Below are positions 22,784 through 31,343 of a stretch of DNA of 64,000 nt, piece after piece. The stretch is from the NCBI RefSeq assembly GCF_001751365.1, contig NZ_LJGT01000037.1, positions 798,795 to 862,794 of the forward strand, written 5' to 3'. Positions within the stretch are counted from its first letter, which is position 1, and each line of letters opens with the position of its first letter. Under the pieces are notes generated by a model, which did no database searches, had not been told where the DNA came from, and saw only the letters and a list, made by a program, of their open reading frames with translations. Both the position numbers and the translations under genes were made by a program. Source of the stretch: Streptomyces abyssalis. Its GTDB lineage: Bacteria > Actinomycetota > Actinomycetes > Streptomycetales > Streptomycetaceae.

Positions 22784-24018
22784 GCGTCCCCGCGGGCCAG
22801 GCCGATGAGCCGGCCGAGGACCCGGTCGCCGTCCGCGCGGAGGCCGTTGTGCTCGTACTCGTCGGTGAGCCATGTACGCATGGTCGGGATGAGCTTTGCC
22901 GTCTCCTCGGAGAACGCCCGGTCGACGTAGGCGTCGTCGGCGTACACGACCGCTGCGCAGGGCACGCCGCACTCGCGGAGCCGGCCGGCGTCGTAGAGCG
23001 CGGGCCATTCGTGGCCGGCGAGAAGATCCGCCGCCTCGCGCAGCGGTTCCAGCTCGCCGTAGTCGCTGAACATCCAGGGGAAGACGTGCTCCCCGGTGAA
23101 CAGGGTCGGGTCCGCCTCGAACTCGGCGGGCCGGACCCGTTGCGCGGACCAGCGCGTCGCGTGACCGTCGGCGTAACTGGACTCGTGGATCACGGCGTAC
23201 AGCGGATTGCGGCCGGAGAAGGGGAGGGCCGCGGCGACGTCGTACCCGAACGAGGGGTCCGCCGGGTCCCGTTCGAGCAGGTAGTGCAGTCGTGCGGCGC
23301 CGTCGCTCATGCCGAGCATGTGGCCGAGCTGCCGGAACCGGCGGGAGGTCAGACGGTCCCCGGCGGGCAGCCGTACGTCCTGGGAGTCCAGCCGTTCCAC
23401 CAGCGCGCGCACCCGGTCGCGGTCGGCCGGATGGTGCCGGTAGTAGCGCCTGTTGCGCTCCAGCATCGTCTCGAACGTGGCGCGGTAGACCTCGTCGGGA
23501 TGGCGTCCGACGGGAGGCAGACCTCCGGTGAAGAGGGCCTCGCGCAGCCCGTGCGGTGCCCGGCACAGATAGTGCAGCGTGCAGAAGCCCCCGAAGGACT
23601 GGCCCAGGACGCTCCACTTCTCCACGTCCAGCGCCGCACGGATCCATTCGGCGTCCTGCACGATCGCGTCGGCACGGAAGTGCGTCAGATAGTCGGCCTG
23701 CTGCCGAGGTGTCATCCCGGGCAGCACGCCGACCGGTGTGGAACGGCCCGTGCCGCGCTGGTCGAGCATCAGCACCCGGTAGTCGCGGAGCGCCCGCCGC
23801 AGCCAGCTCGGCGCCGCCGGCGCCATCGTCGGACGGGGCGCCTCCTGACCGGGCCCTCCCTCCAGGTACACCAGGAACGGAAGGTCACGGCCGCCGGGAG
23901 CGGCGACTTCACGGGCGAACACCGTGATCCGCTCGCCGTCCGGCGCGGCGTGGTCCAGGGGGACACTGAACTCGTGCTCCGTCAGGGTCATACCGGGAGC
24001 GTGCAGGGTGACAGCCAT
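22780..24018 (-). CDS. Alpha/beta hydrolase, S33 prolyl aminopeptidase-like
   Basis: A 412-residue S33-family hydrolase. It shows the oxyanion-hole motif EGGPGQEAPRP (GGPG of prolyl iminopeptidases), the MLDQRGTGRSTP block, and the nucleophile elbow GQSFGG with Ser. A long helical cap domain is inserted in the middle. Such enzymes remove N-terminal proline from small peptides, but the group is broad and includes other hydrolases. There is no signal peptide, so it is cytoplasmic. The 3' end overlaps the convergent methyltransferase gene by four bases, sharing a palindromic stop. Confidence 0.87.
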   Translation of the reverse strand: MAVTLHAPGMTLTEHEFSVPLDHAAPDGERITVFAREVAAPGGRDLPFLVYLEGGPGQEAPRPTMAPAAPSWLRRALRDYRVLMLDQRGTGRSTPVGVLPGMTPRQQADYLTHFRADAIVQDAEWIRAALDVEKWSVLGQSFGGFCTLHYLCRAPHGLREALFTGGLPPVGRHPDEVYRATFETMLERNRRYYRHHPADRDRVRALVERLDSQDVRLPAGDRLTSRRFRQLGHMLGMSDGAARLHYLLERDPADPSFGYDVAAALPFSGRNPLYAVIHESSYADGHATRWSAQRVRPAEFEADPTLFTGEHVFPWMFSDYGELEPLREAADLLAGHEWPALYDAGRLRECGVPCAAVVYADDAYVDRAFSEETAKLIPTMRTWLTDEYEHNGLRADGDRVLGRLIGLARGDA

Positions 24019-24076
24019 GTCCCTGATCCTGGCACGCGGCGCCGCTGTCCCGCCGCGTTCCCCCGCCTGGCTGGGT

Positions 24077-25006
24077 CTACATGCCCGCGTCGCGGACCGC
24101 GGCGTACAACTCGCGTCCGGCGTCGATCAGTTCGCCCGCGTCACGCGTCCCGTTCTGCAGGTCGAGGATCGCCTCGTCGACCCCGGCCGCCACGCCCTCG
24201 GCGAGGTCCTCGACGATCTGCTCGACGCTTCCCTGGTGCTTCCTGCGGTCGCCGCCCATCGGCTTTCCGGAGACGCGCACGCTGCACCGCTGTACGACGG
24301 TGAGGGCATCCGGGTCGCGGCCCTGCCGCTCGGCGAGTTCGCGGAGCGTGGCGCGGTTGCGGGCCACGACGGGATGCGGGGTGAGGGAGGGGAGCCAGCC
24401 GTCCGCCCGGCGGGCGATGCGGTCCAGGGTGCGCGAGTTGCTCGCGGCCAGCAGTACGGGCATCCTCCCGCCCGGCGGCTTGGGACCGACATCGGCCGGA
24501 GCGAGACGCGTGCGGCCGCCCGTGTACGCGGACGGGCCGGAGCTCCACACCTCCTCGCACACGTCGAGCAGTTCATCGAGCAGCTCACCCCGCCGGTCGA
24601 AGTCCGCGCCCGCCGCGGCGTATTCGTCCCGGGACCAGCCGGTGCCGAGCCCCGCGACGAGACGGCCGCCGCTCGCCGCGCTCAACGTGCCCAGCGCACG
24701 GGCCAGTCCGAAGGGCGCGTGCAGGGGCGCGACCAGCACCGACGTGCCCAGCCGCACGCGCTCCGTGACCGCCGCGGCCTGCGCGAGGGTGACGAGCGGG
24801 TCGGCGACGTGCCGGAAGGTGCCGGGCCAGGGGCGGCCCTCGACGCCGTACATGCCGTCGACCGGGTCCTCGGGCACCAGCGTGCGCTCGAAGACCCACA
24901 GGCTGTCGAAGCCGCAAGCCTCCGCCTCCCGGGCGACCGCCGTCACATCCCGTCCGGGCGCGTAGTGCTTCATCTGCGGCAGCCCCAGGCCCAGTCGCAG
25001 CGTCAT
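24077..25006 (-). CDS. LLM class F420-dependent oxidoreductase
   Basis: A 309-residue luciferase-like monooxygenase fold protein. The N-terminal LRLGLGLPQMKHYAP strand, the LVTLAQAAAVTERVRLGTSVL helix-strand, GRLVAGLGTGWSRDEY and the KPPGGRMPVLLAASNSRTLDRI segment are characteristic of the actinobacterial F420-binding LLM group rather than the FMN group. It is predicted to use coenzyme F420H2 in a reduction of unknown substrate in the cytoplasm. A GGAGGA site precedes the ATG. It is divergent from the methyltransferase at 25213. Confidence 0.9.
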   Translation of the reverse strand: MTLRLGLGLPQMKHYAPGRDVTAVAREAEACGFDSLWVFERTLVPEDPVDGMYGVEGRPWPGTFRHVADPLVTLAQAAAVTERVRLGTSVLVAPLHAPFGLARALGTLSAASGGRLVAGLGTGWSRDEYAAAGADFDRRGELLDELLDVCEEVWSSGPSAYTGGRTRLAPADVGPKPPGGRMPVLLAASNSRTLDRIARRADGWLPSLTPHPVVARNRATLRELAERQGRDPDALTVVQRCSVRVSGKPMGGDRRKHQGSVEQIVEDLAEGVAAGVDEAILDLQNGTRDAGELIDAGRELYAAVRDAGM

Positions 25007-25212
25007 GTCTCCTCCGTACGGCTCGTGTGCGGACGGGAACGTCCCGTCCCGCGAGAGTGCCCCCTTCGAGCATCTTCAGTGCGCCGCAGAAGACTTCGGA
25101 GCCGTCGCGATCGGCCCGTCGCGCCCCGGTCGCCTGCCCGCGTGAGCACATCACGGCCACTGCGATGCAACAGTGGGCCACGGCACGTGTACCCAGCAAG
25201 AAGGAGTGTCCG

Positions 25213-25929
25213 GTGAACTCGATGGCGCAACCGGAGGGAGCCGCAGGCGGGTGGCCGGAGCAAGTTGCCGCCGTACGCCGCGAGCTCGCCGGCCACGGAC
25301 CGCCGCGGAGTCCCGGCGGCGCTCCGGACTTCGCCACCGTGACCCTGCCGGAGCGCGACTGCGATCAGGTGCGCGACATCCTGGTGGACGAGCGAGCCGG
25401 CACGGTCGTCGAGATCGGACTCGCCTATGCCGGCTCAGCGCTGGCCATCGGCGAGGCGCTGCTGCGCGCCGGCTCACGGACCCCACGGCACGTGGTGATC
25501 GACCCGTTCCAGTACACCGTGTACGACGGTGTGGGGTGGGAGCTGCTGCTCAGCGCCGGCCTGGACGGCGTCGCCGAGCTGGTGACCGAGCCGTCGCAGC
25601 GGTTCCTCGCCAGGCTGGCCGGCGCGGGCTTCGCCGCGGATGCCGCGTTCGTCGACGGCAGCCACCACTTCCACAACGTGTTCGTCGACCTCCACTTCCT
25701 GAGCGAGATCGTCCGGCCTGGCGGCATCGTGCTGCTCGACGATGTCTGGTGGCCCTCGGTCGCCGCAGCCGCGGCGTACTTCGAGACCAATCTGGGATGG
25801 AGGCCGGTGCCGGGCGCTCTGGCCGGCGGGACGGCTGACCCGTCCACTGGCCGGCCGCGGACCAGGGCCTACCGGCTGCCCTCTGCGCACCCGGCGCCCG
25901 ACTTCAGGGAATTCCGGCCGTTCTGCTGA
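25213..25929 (+). CDS. Class I SAM-dependent methyltransferase (O-methyltransferase-like)
   Basis: A 238-residue protein whose Rossmann motif I is VVEIGLAYAGSALAIGEALL, followed by HVVIDPFQYTVYDGVG, AAFVDGSHHFHNVFVDLHFLSEIVRPGG and VLLDDVWWPSV. The DGSHHFHNVF block with nearby acidic residues resembles class I methyltransferases of the Methyltransf_24 type. The GTG at 25213 has AAGGAG six bases upstream and begins the coherent domain; upstream in-frame sequence is not convincing. Substrate unknown. It is far from the biosynthetic cluster and in a housekeeping context. Confidence 0.78.
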   Translation: MNSMAQPEGAAGGWPEQVAAVRRELAGHGPPRSPGGAPDFATVTLPERDCDQVRDILVDERAGTVVEIGLAYAGSALAIGEALLRAGSRTPRHVVIDPFQYTVYDGVGWELLLSAGLDGVAELVTEPSQRFLARLAGAGFAADAAFVDGSHHFHNVFVDLHFLSEIVRPGGIVLLDDVWWPSVAAAAAYFETNLGWRPVPGALAGGTADPSTGRPRTRAYRLPSAHPAPDFREFRPFC

Positions 25930-26024
25930 GCCGGAGCCGGAGCCGGAGACGCTGAGCGACGACGCCCCACCACACACCCGGCATCACACCCGGCATCGAC
26001 TTGCTCAGCGCTCCGGGCCCGGAA

Positions 26025-26825
26025 CTACTCGGCCGGTGCCCTGTCGGCACCTCGGACTGCGGCCGGACGGGCCGGCGCGCGTCGCGGGGAGCACGGAAGC
26101 GGAGTCAGCAGGCACCGCCCGGCCATTCCGACGCTCCCGTCCAGCCGCTCGGTGAACTCACCGGCCAGCTCCGGCAGTACGCGCAGACCCCACAGCGCGC
26201 GGAAGGCCATCCATGCCCCCGCGCGGGCCATCTCCAGGCTCCAGGCACCCGTCAGGTGCGTCAGCGGATCGGCCACGTCGAGAAGGTCGGGACCCGGCAT
26301 CAGTTCCTCGCGGATGCGCTCCTCCAGGAGGGTCAGCAGATCCCCGACGCGTTCGAAGTCGCCCTCCAGCTCCTCCGGTTCGGTCCGCCGGGCACGGCAG
26401 GTGGCCAGCAGGGCCAGCGGCAGGTCGTGCCCGACGTGCGCGTTGATCCCGGCCAGGGCGAACTGGAGCGGACGTACATAGGGATGGCGGCGCAGCTGGA
26501 ACAGCGGACGCCAGGAGGCGGGCGGACGGCTGCCCTCGCGCTGCGCCTCCACGGCCGCGAGATAGCGGCCGGCGAAGCGGGCACTCAGCTCCTCCGTGGA
26601 CGCGCGGTCGGTGAACCAGCCCGAGTCCAGGCGCCGCCCGAGCTCCTGCGTCACGGAGAGATACACCCGGTTGAACACGGCGACACCGTCGCCCTGCGGC
26701 AACTCCGCGCCGATGCCGCGCATCCGCAGCACGACGGAATGCAGGGCGCCGGGCGCATGCGGAGAGGGCTCAGGCGGCAGGTCCGCCGCCCCCGCACGCA
26801 TGGGTGTCCGTTCAGCTGAGGTCAT
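26025..26825 (-). CDS. DUF5995 family protein
   Basis: A 266-residue, mostly helical protein of the actinobacterial DUF5995 family; function unknown. A conserved-looking region is GVAVFNRVYLSVTQEL, WFTDRASTEELSARFAGRYL, and RHPYVRPLQFALAGINAHVGHDLPLAL, where the paired histidines and acids (NAHVGHD) could bind a metal or substrate. The start ATG at 26825 (MTSAERT) is chosen because the region upstream in frame is basic and low-complexity. It is downstream of the MFS gene's strand mate but 121 bases away, so it is probably a separate unit. Confidence 0.8.
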   Translation of the reverse strand: MTSAERTPMRAGAADLPPEPSPHAPGALHSVVLRMRGIGAELPQGDGVAVFNRVYLSVTQELGRRLDSGWFTDRASTEELSARFAGRYLAAVEAQREGSRPPASWRPLFQLRRHPYVRPLQFALAGINAHVGHDLPLALLATCRARRTEPEELEGDFERVGDLLTLLEERIREELMPGPDLLDVADPLTHLTGAWSLEMARAGAWMAFRALWGLRVLPELAGEFTERLDGSVGMAGRCLLTPLPCSPRRAPARPAAVRGADRAPAE

Positions 26826-26946
26826 GTGGGCAGCGTGGCAGCCCTGGTGGCGCGGTGTGGCGGACACGGCCCGCGGGGCGCCCGGACGGGGGACAACCGC
26901 CCGGCGCCCCGGGACAGAGCGGTGACGCGGCGCGGACCCGCCGGGG

Positions 26947-28224
26947 TCAGGGGGTTTCAGGAGCGGAGGCCGGACGCCCTTCCGGGACGGCGGGGGAGTC
27001 GCCGGCGGTTGCCGAAACCGTCGTACGCCCCTCCTGACGCAGCACACCCGCACCCACCACGAGCCCGAACAGCAGCACGGTGACCAGGCCGAACGACGCG
27101 GACAGCGACGTGGCTTCCGCTATCCAGCCGACGGCGGCGGGGGCCGCCAGGCCCGACGCGTAGGCGAGCGTGGCGACACCCGCGATCTCCTGGCCCGGCG
27201 AGGACGAGGGTATGCGGCCGGCGGCGGCGAAGCACAGCGGGACGACCACCGCGACGCCGACCCCGATCAGCGCGAACCCGGTGATCGCCAGCGCCGGGGT
27301 GGAGGCGAAAGCCACCAGGACCCCGCCCGCTGCCGCCGTGACACCGCTGGCCCGTACCGTCCTCACCGGCCCCAGACGCCGGACCACCGCGTCCCCGAGG
27401 AGGCGGGCGACGGCCATCGTGCAGGCGAAGGCGGTGAACGCCGAGGCGGCCAGGCCCGGATCGGCGTCCACCACATCCCGCAGATAGATGGCGGACCAGT
27501 CCATCGACGCGCCCTCAGCGAAGACCGCGAAGAAGCCCATGAGCCCGACGGTGAGGGCGGCGCGGCTCGGCAGCGCGAACCGCGGCGGCTCCTCCGCCGC
27601 ACTGGCCGCGTCCGCTGCGTCCCCGTCCTGCCCGGCGGCCTTGCTCTGCTCCGGAACGTCCAGCACCCAGCGGGATGCGACGAGCGCCGTGACCGCCATC
27701 AACGGGGCCACCAGCCCCAGATGGATCCGTCCGTCGAGACCGCTGTGCGCCGCGAGGGCACCGCCCGCGCCTCCCAGCAGCGTGCCGACGCTCCACATGC
27801 CGTGCAGTCCGGACATGACCGAGCGCCCGTACCGCTCCTCGATCTGCACCCCGTGCGCGTTCATCGCCACGTCCATCAGGCCGAGGCCGCACCCGTACAC
27901 GAAGAGGATCACGCACAGCCACACCAGCGAGGGCGAAAGAGCGGGCAGCGCCACACCGGCACAGCACATCAGCGACAGCCACACCAGTGAACGGCGCGGC
28001 CCGTAGCGGTGGGCGAGGCGCGCGGAGAGCGGCATGGCGGCGGACGCACCGACCGTGAGGAAGACCAGCGCCATCCCCAGCCAGCCGTGCCCGAGTTGGA
28101 GGTGCTCACGGATCCACGGAATGGCGGTCGCGAAGCTGCCGCTCACACCGCCGTGCACGGCGAAGACGACGGAGATCGCGCGCCGTGCCCGGCGGGTGGC
28201 GCCGTCGGGGGCGGTCTGCTGCAT
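26947..28224 (-). CDS. MFS transporter
   Basis: A 425-residue major facilitator with 12 predicted helices in two bundles, split by a hydrophilic loop of about 35 residues (residues 190-225, SKAAGQDGDAADAASAAEEP) and ending in a polar tail. The motif RYGPRRSLVWL after helix 2 fits the MFS loop 2-3 signature. The fold resembles the FucP/YfkF-like exporters; the substrate is unknown. ATG 28224 has GGAGGG upstream. A much longer open frame upstream to 28764 lacks coding character and overlaps the FMN riboswitch on the other strand. Confidence 0.88.
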   Translation of the reverse strand: MQQTAPDGATRRARRAISVVFAVHGGVSGSFATAIPWIREHLQLGHGWLGMALVFLTVGASAAMPLSARLAHRYGPRRSLVWLSLMCCAGVALPALSPSLVWLCVILFVYGCGLGLMDVAMNAHGVQIEERYGRSVMSGLHGMWSVGTLLGGAGGALAAHSGLDGRIHLGLVAPLMAVTALVASRWVLDVPEQSKAAGQDGDAADAASAAEEPPRFALPSRAALTVGLMGFFAVFAEGASMDWSAIYLRDVVDADPGLAASAFTAFACTMAVARLLGDAVVRRLGPVRTVRASGVTAAAGGVLVAFASTPALAITGFALIGVGVAVVVPLCFAAAGRIPSSSPGQEIAGVATLAYASGLAAPAAVGWIAEATSLSASFGLVTVLLFGLVVGAGVLRQEGRTTVSATAGDSPAVPEGRPASAPETP

Positions 28225-28531
28225 GTGCGGGACCCTCCGGGCTGTACGTATGTGTCTCTCCGCTGCGCCGCCATTTGTGCCTTCAGCGCTCCGCTTGTGC
28301 CTTGAGCGCTCCGCGCACCGTGTCCGTACCGTGCGGCCTGCGCGATCCGGGCCACTGTACGGGGGGTCGTACGCACCCGAACAAGGGGTTTTCGCAAGGC
28401 TTTTGCAAGCGGCTGAAAGCCCTCGCACCCGCCCGGCCTCTCCGCGTGCACGCACTGTGAGTGAGCCCACAGGGCACCCCGGCATGGCCGGGGCGGTGCC
28501 GTGGCAGACTGGGGGCGTACCAGTGACGTCA
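28225..28531. other. Intergenic region between the MFS gene and the FMN riboswitch
   Basis: No gene is seen in these 307 bases. The two flanking units point away from each other, so both promoters should be here or nearby, but I see no clear -35/-10 pair. The only notable structure is an imperfect tandem repeat with an 11-base period, GTTTTCGCAAG (28388-28398) and GCTTTTGCAAG (28399-28409), in an A/T-richer patch. It could be a regulator site for the MFS gene. Confidence 0.5.
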
Positions 28532-28658
28532 GCGCACTCCGGGGTCGGTGAAAGTCCGAACCGGCGGTTACAGTCCGCGACCCGGTCGCCTCCAGCGGCC
28601 GGTTGACCAGGTGGAATTCCTGGACCGACGGTGAAAGTCCGGATGGGAGGCAGTGCGC
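28532..28658 (+). promoter_or_regulatory. FMN riboswitch (RFN element) controlling the rib operon
   Basis: The RFN consensus is plain. The closing stem pairs GCGCACT (28532-28538) with AGTGCGC (28652-28658). Inside are GGTCGGTGAAAGTCCGAACC, GGCGGTTACAGTCCGCGACCC, the variable stem, the GGTGGAATTCCTGGACCGAC block and GGTGAAAGTCCGGATGGGAGG. It binds FMN and turns down riboflavin gene expression. The 154 bases from the aptamer to the ribD start contain GC-rich hairpins but no obvious T-run terminator, so control may be at translation or by a GC-rich terminator. Confidence 0.97.
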
Positions 28659-28812
28659 GGCGGGCCGAGACCGGTACACCGCCCTTGCCGGCGGACGCTG
28701 CCGTGCACCGCACGGAGGCGCCCCGTCCTTTCCGCGGTGTCCCGGCCCCGACGAGCCCGTACACATCCCGAAGCGCCCCGGAGTCCGTGCCCGAAGAGGC
28801 AGGAGAGACCCG

Positions 28813-30003
28813 GTGGCCAGCGACGCAGCAGCCGCAGTGTCAGCCCCGTCCGCCGAACCGGCCGAACGGGCCGCCATGCGCCGCGCCGTCGAACTCGCCG
28901 CACGTGGTCTCGGTTCCACCAGCCCGAACCCCGTGGTGGGCTGCGTCGTCCTCAGCTCCGAGGGCTATCCCGTCGGAGAGGGCTGGCACCAGCGCGCAGG
29001 CGGCCCGCACGCCGAGATCCACGCCCTGGCCGAGGCGGGGGACGACGCACGCGGCGGCACCGCGGTCGTCACCCTCGAACCCTGCGACCGAACCGGCCGT
29101 ACGGGCCCCTGTACGCAAGCGCTCATCGAGGCAGGCATCGCCCGCGTCGTCTACGCCGTCGCCGACCCCTCCGCGCCCGGCGGGGCGAGCCGGCTCGCCG
29201 GAGCGGGCATCGACGTCGTACGGGGGCTGCTGGCCGACGAGGCGGCGGCGGGCAACGCCGCGTGGCTCACCTCGGTGCGGCTGCGGCGCCCGTACGTCAT
29301 CTGGAAGTACGCCGCGACGCTCGACGGGCGCATCGCCGCCGCCGACGGCTCCAGCCGCTGGATCACCTCCGACGAGGCCCGCGCCGACGTCCACCGGCTG
29401 CGGGCCCGCACCGACGCCGTGCTCGTCGGCTCCGGCACGGCGCGCGCCGACGATCCGCACCTCGCCGTGCGCGGCGTGTCCGGAGCGGTGCAGCCGCTGC
29501 GCGTCGTCATCGACACCGAGGCCGCCGTTCTGCGGCCCGGCGCCCGCGTCCTCGACACGGCCGCGCCCACGCTCGTCGCCGTCGCGCAGGACGCGGGCGC
29601 GGACGAACTCGAAGGCGCCGCCGAGCTGTTGAGGCTGCCACGCGCCGGGGGCGGCCGGCCGGGAGTCGACCTGGCGGCACTCCTGGGGGAGCTGTACGCA
29701 CGCGAGGTGCGCTCGGTGCTCCTGGAAGGCGGCCCGACGCTGGCCGGGTCCTTCGTACGGGCCGGGGCCGTCGACGAGGTCATCGGCTATGTCGCGCCAG
29801 TGCTGCTGGGGGCCGGGCCGGCTGCGCTCGGCGACGCCGGAATCGCCACCATCGCGCAGGCGTTGCGGCTGAAAGTGACCGAAACCGTCCGCGTAGGCCC
29901 CGACTTGCGCGTCACCGCCGTCCCGGCGACCGCCGCACGAGCCGCCGCGACCGGCGTTTCCGCCGCCGCCACCGCTTCCACCGCTGCGACTGAGGAGTCC
30001 TGA
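28813..30003 (+). CDS. ribD: Bifunctional riboflavin biosynthesis deaminase/reductase RibD
   Basis: About 396 residues. The N-terminal cytidine-deaminase-like domain has the zinc motif HAEIHAL followed by LEPCDRTGRTGPC, and acts on the pyrimidine ring intermediate. The C-terminal reductase domain starts near RRPYVIWKYAATLDGRIAA, with SSRWITSDEAR and VLLEGGPTLAGSF for NADPH and substrate binding. It performs the second and third steps of the pyrimidine branch of riboflavin synthesis. The GTG at 28813 has an AGGAGAG site; the first 20 residues are Ala-rich. It is the first gene behind the FMN riboswitch. Confidence 0.95.
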   Translation: MASDAAAAVSAPSAEPAERAAMRRAVELAARGLGSTSPNPVVGCVVLSSEGYPVGEGWHQRAGGPHAEIHALAEAGDDARGGTAVVTLEPCDRTGRTGPCTQALIEAGIARVVYAVADPSAPGGASRLAGAGIDVVRGLLADEAAAGNAAWLTSVRLRRPYVIWKYAATLDGRIAAADGSSRWITSDEARADVHRLRARTDAVLVGSGTARADDPHLAVRGVSGAVQPLRVVIDTEAAVLRPGARVLDTAAPTLVAVAQDAGADELEGAAELLRLPRAGGGRPGVDLAALLGELYAREVRSVLLEGGPTLAGSFVRAGAVDEVIGYVAPVLLGAGPAALGDAGIATIAQALRLKVTETVRVGPDLRVTAVPATAARAAATGVSAAATASTAATEES

Positions 30004-30672
30004 GTGTTCACCGGAATCGTCGAAGAACTGGGCGAAGTCGTCGCCGTGGAGGAGCTGCCCGGTGCGGCCCGCTTCCGTCTGCGCGGCCCCGTCGTCACCG
30101 AAGGGGTGCGGCACGGCCAGTCGATCGCCGTCAACGGCGTCTGCCTCACCGTGGTCGAGGCGTCCGGAGGCGAGTTCACCGCCGACGTCATCGGTGAGAC
30201 CCTCGCCCGCTCCAGCCTCGGCGCCCTCACCGCAGGCTCCCGCGTCAACCTGGAGCGCCCCATGGCGCTGGGCGGCAGGCTCGACGGCCACCTCGTCCAG
30301 GGCCACGTCGACGGGACCGGCACTCTCGTGGAGCGGACCGGGGACGGGACCGTACGGGTCCAGCTGCCGCCGGGGCTTGCCAAGTACATCGTCGAGAAGG
30401 GGTCCGTCACCGTCGACGGTGTCAGCCTCACCGTCGTCGAGGCCGGCGGGGAACACTTCACCGTCAGCCTGATCCCGACCACGCTGGAGCTGACCACGCT
30501 GGGCGTCAAGCAGCCCGGAGACCCGGTCAACCTCGAGGTCGACGTACTGGCCAAGTACGTGGAGCGGCTTCTCACCCACGGCGGGGACACGCCTGCGGGC
30601 GTCGCCGGCGCTCATGTGCGGGCGGCCGCGGCGGACGAAGGCGCCGCCGGCGCGAGGGAAGCCCTCCGGTGA
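30004..30672 (+). CDS. ribE: Riboflavin synthase (alpha chain)
   Basis: A 222-residue riboflavin synthase with the two repeated lumazine-binding barrels: MFTGIVEELG at the start, NGVCLTVVEASGGEF in the first repeat and DGVSLTVVEAGGEHF in the second. It dismutates two 6,7-dimethyl-8-ribityllumazine molecules to riboflavin. The GTG directly follows the ribD stop codon. A C-terminal Ala-rich tail of about 25 residues extends past the usual trimerisation helix. Its stop overlaps the ribM start in a GTGA, so translation is coupled. Confidence 0.96.
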   Translation: MFTGIVEELGEVVAVEELPGAARFRLRGPVVTEGVRHGQSIAVNGVCLTVVEASGGEFTADVIGETLARSSLGALTAGSRVNLERPMALGGRLDGHLVQGHVDGTGTLVERTGDGTVRVQLPPGLAKYIVEKGSVTVDGVSLTVVEAGGEHFTVSLIPTTLELTTLGVKQPGDPVNLEVDVLAKYVERLLTHGGDTPAGVAGAHVRAAAADEGAAGAREALR

Positions 30673-31343
30673 ACGCCCTGGGGATGCTCAACGACGAGGC
30701 GTTCACGGCCTTCGGCCAGCACGTCATCTACTCCGACCTGATCGGCAACGTCATCGGCCTGGCCGCTCTCGCGCTGGGCTGGCGCCGCTCCGTCCTCACC
30801 TGGCCCGTGCAGGTGCTGGCCGGCGCCGTGCTCGTCTGCGCCTACTACTCGGCGCAGCTCGCGGGCGGAGTCGGCAAGCAGCTCCTGGTCGTGCTCGTCG
30901 CGCTCTGGGGCTGGCACCAGTGGCGACGCGGCAACCGCTCGGCCGAGGACGGCGCGATCACGGTGCGCTTCGCGACCGCACGTGAACGGGGCGTGCTGCT
31001 GGCAGGCACCGTGCTCGGCACCCTGGCCGTCGGCGGGCTGTTCACCCTCGTGCCGGAGCTGTCGTGGAACCCCTGGCCCGACGCCTACATCTTCGTCGGC
31101 ACCCTCGCGGCGATGACCGCACAGGCGCGCGGCCTCGTGGAGTTCTGGTTCGCCTGGCTGCTGGTCGACATCGTCGGCGTCCCGCTGGCCTTCAGCAGCG
31201 GGCTTCCCTTCTCCGGACTGGTCTACGTCGTCTACCTCGTGCTCGTGCTGTGGGGCATGCGCAGCTGGTGGCGCAGGACCCGCACGGCCGCGCCCGCGGC
31301 CTCCGCACAGCGGGAGTCCGCCGCCGAAGGAGCACGTCCATGA
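30669..31343 (+). CDS. ribM: PnuC-family vitamin transporter, probable riboflavin transporter RibM
   Basis: A 224-residue membrane protein with about seven helices in the PnuC/NMN-transporter family. Blocks include [47 protein letters not shown] and [19 protein letters not shown], the last with the conserved Trp and Asp of the family. PnuC-like proteins encoded within FMN-controlled rib operons of actinomycetes (RibM/PnuX) move riboflavin and its analogues by facilitated diffusion, so that role is preferred over nicotinamide riboside. It sits between riboflavin synthase and RibBA genes and overlaps both by four bases. Confidence 0.88.
   Translation: MNALGMLNDEAFTAFGQHVIYSDLIGNVIGLAALALGWRRSVLTWPVQVLAGAVLVCAYYSAQLAGGVGKQLLVVLVALWGWHQWRRGNRSAEDGAITVRFATARERGVLLAGTVLGTLAVGGLFTLVPELSWNPWPDAYIFVGTLAAMTAQARGLVEFWFAWLLVDIVGVPLAFSSGLPFSGLVYVVYLVLVLWGMRSWWRRTRTAAPAASAQRESAAEGARP

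Noticed and set aside
25213..25929. The methyltransferase as the missing O-methyltransferase of the biosynthetic cluster
   Set aside because: It is 17 kb away, in a housekeeping context, and separated by the rib, his and other unrelated operons.
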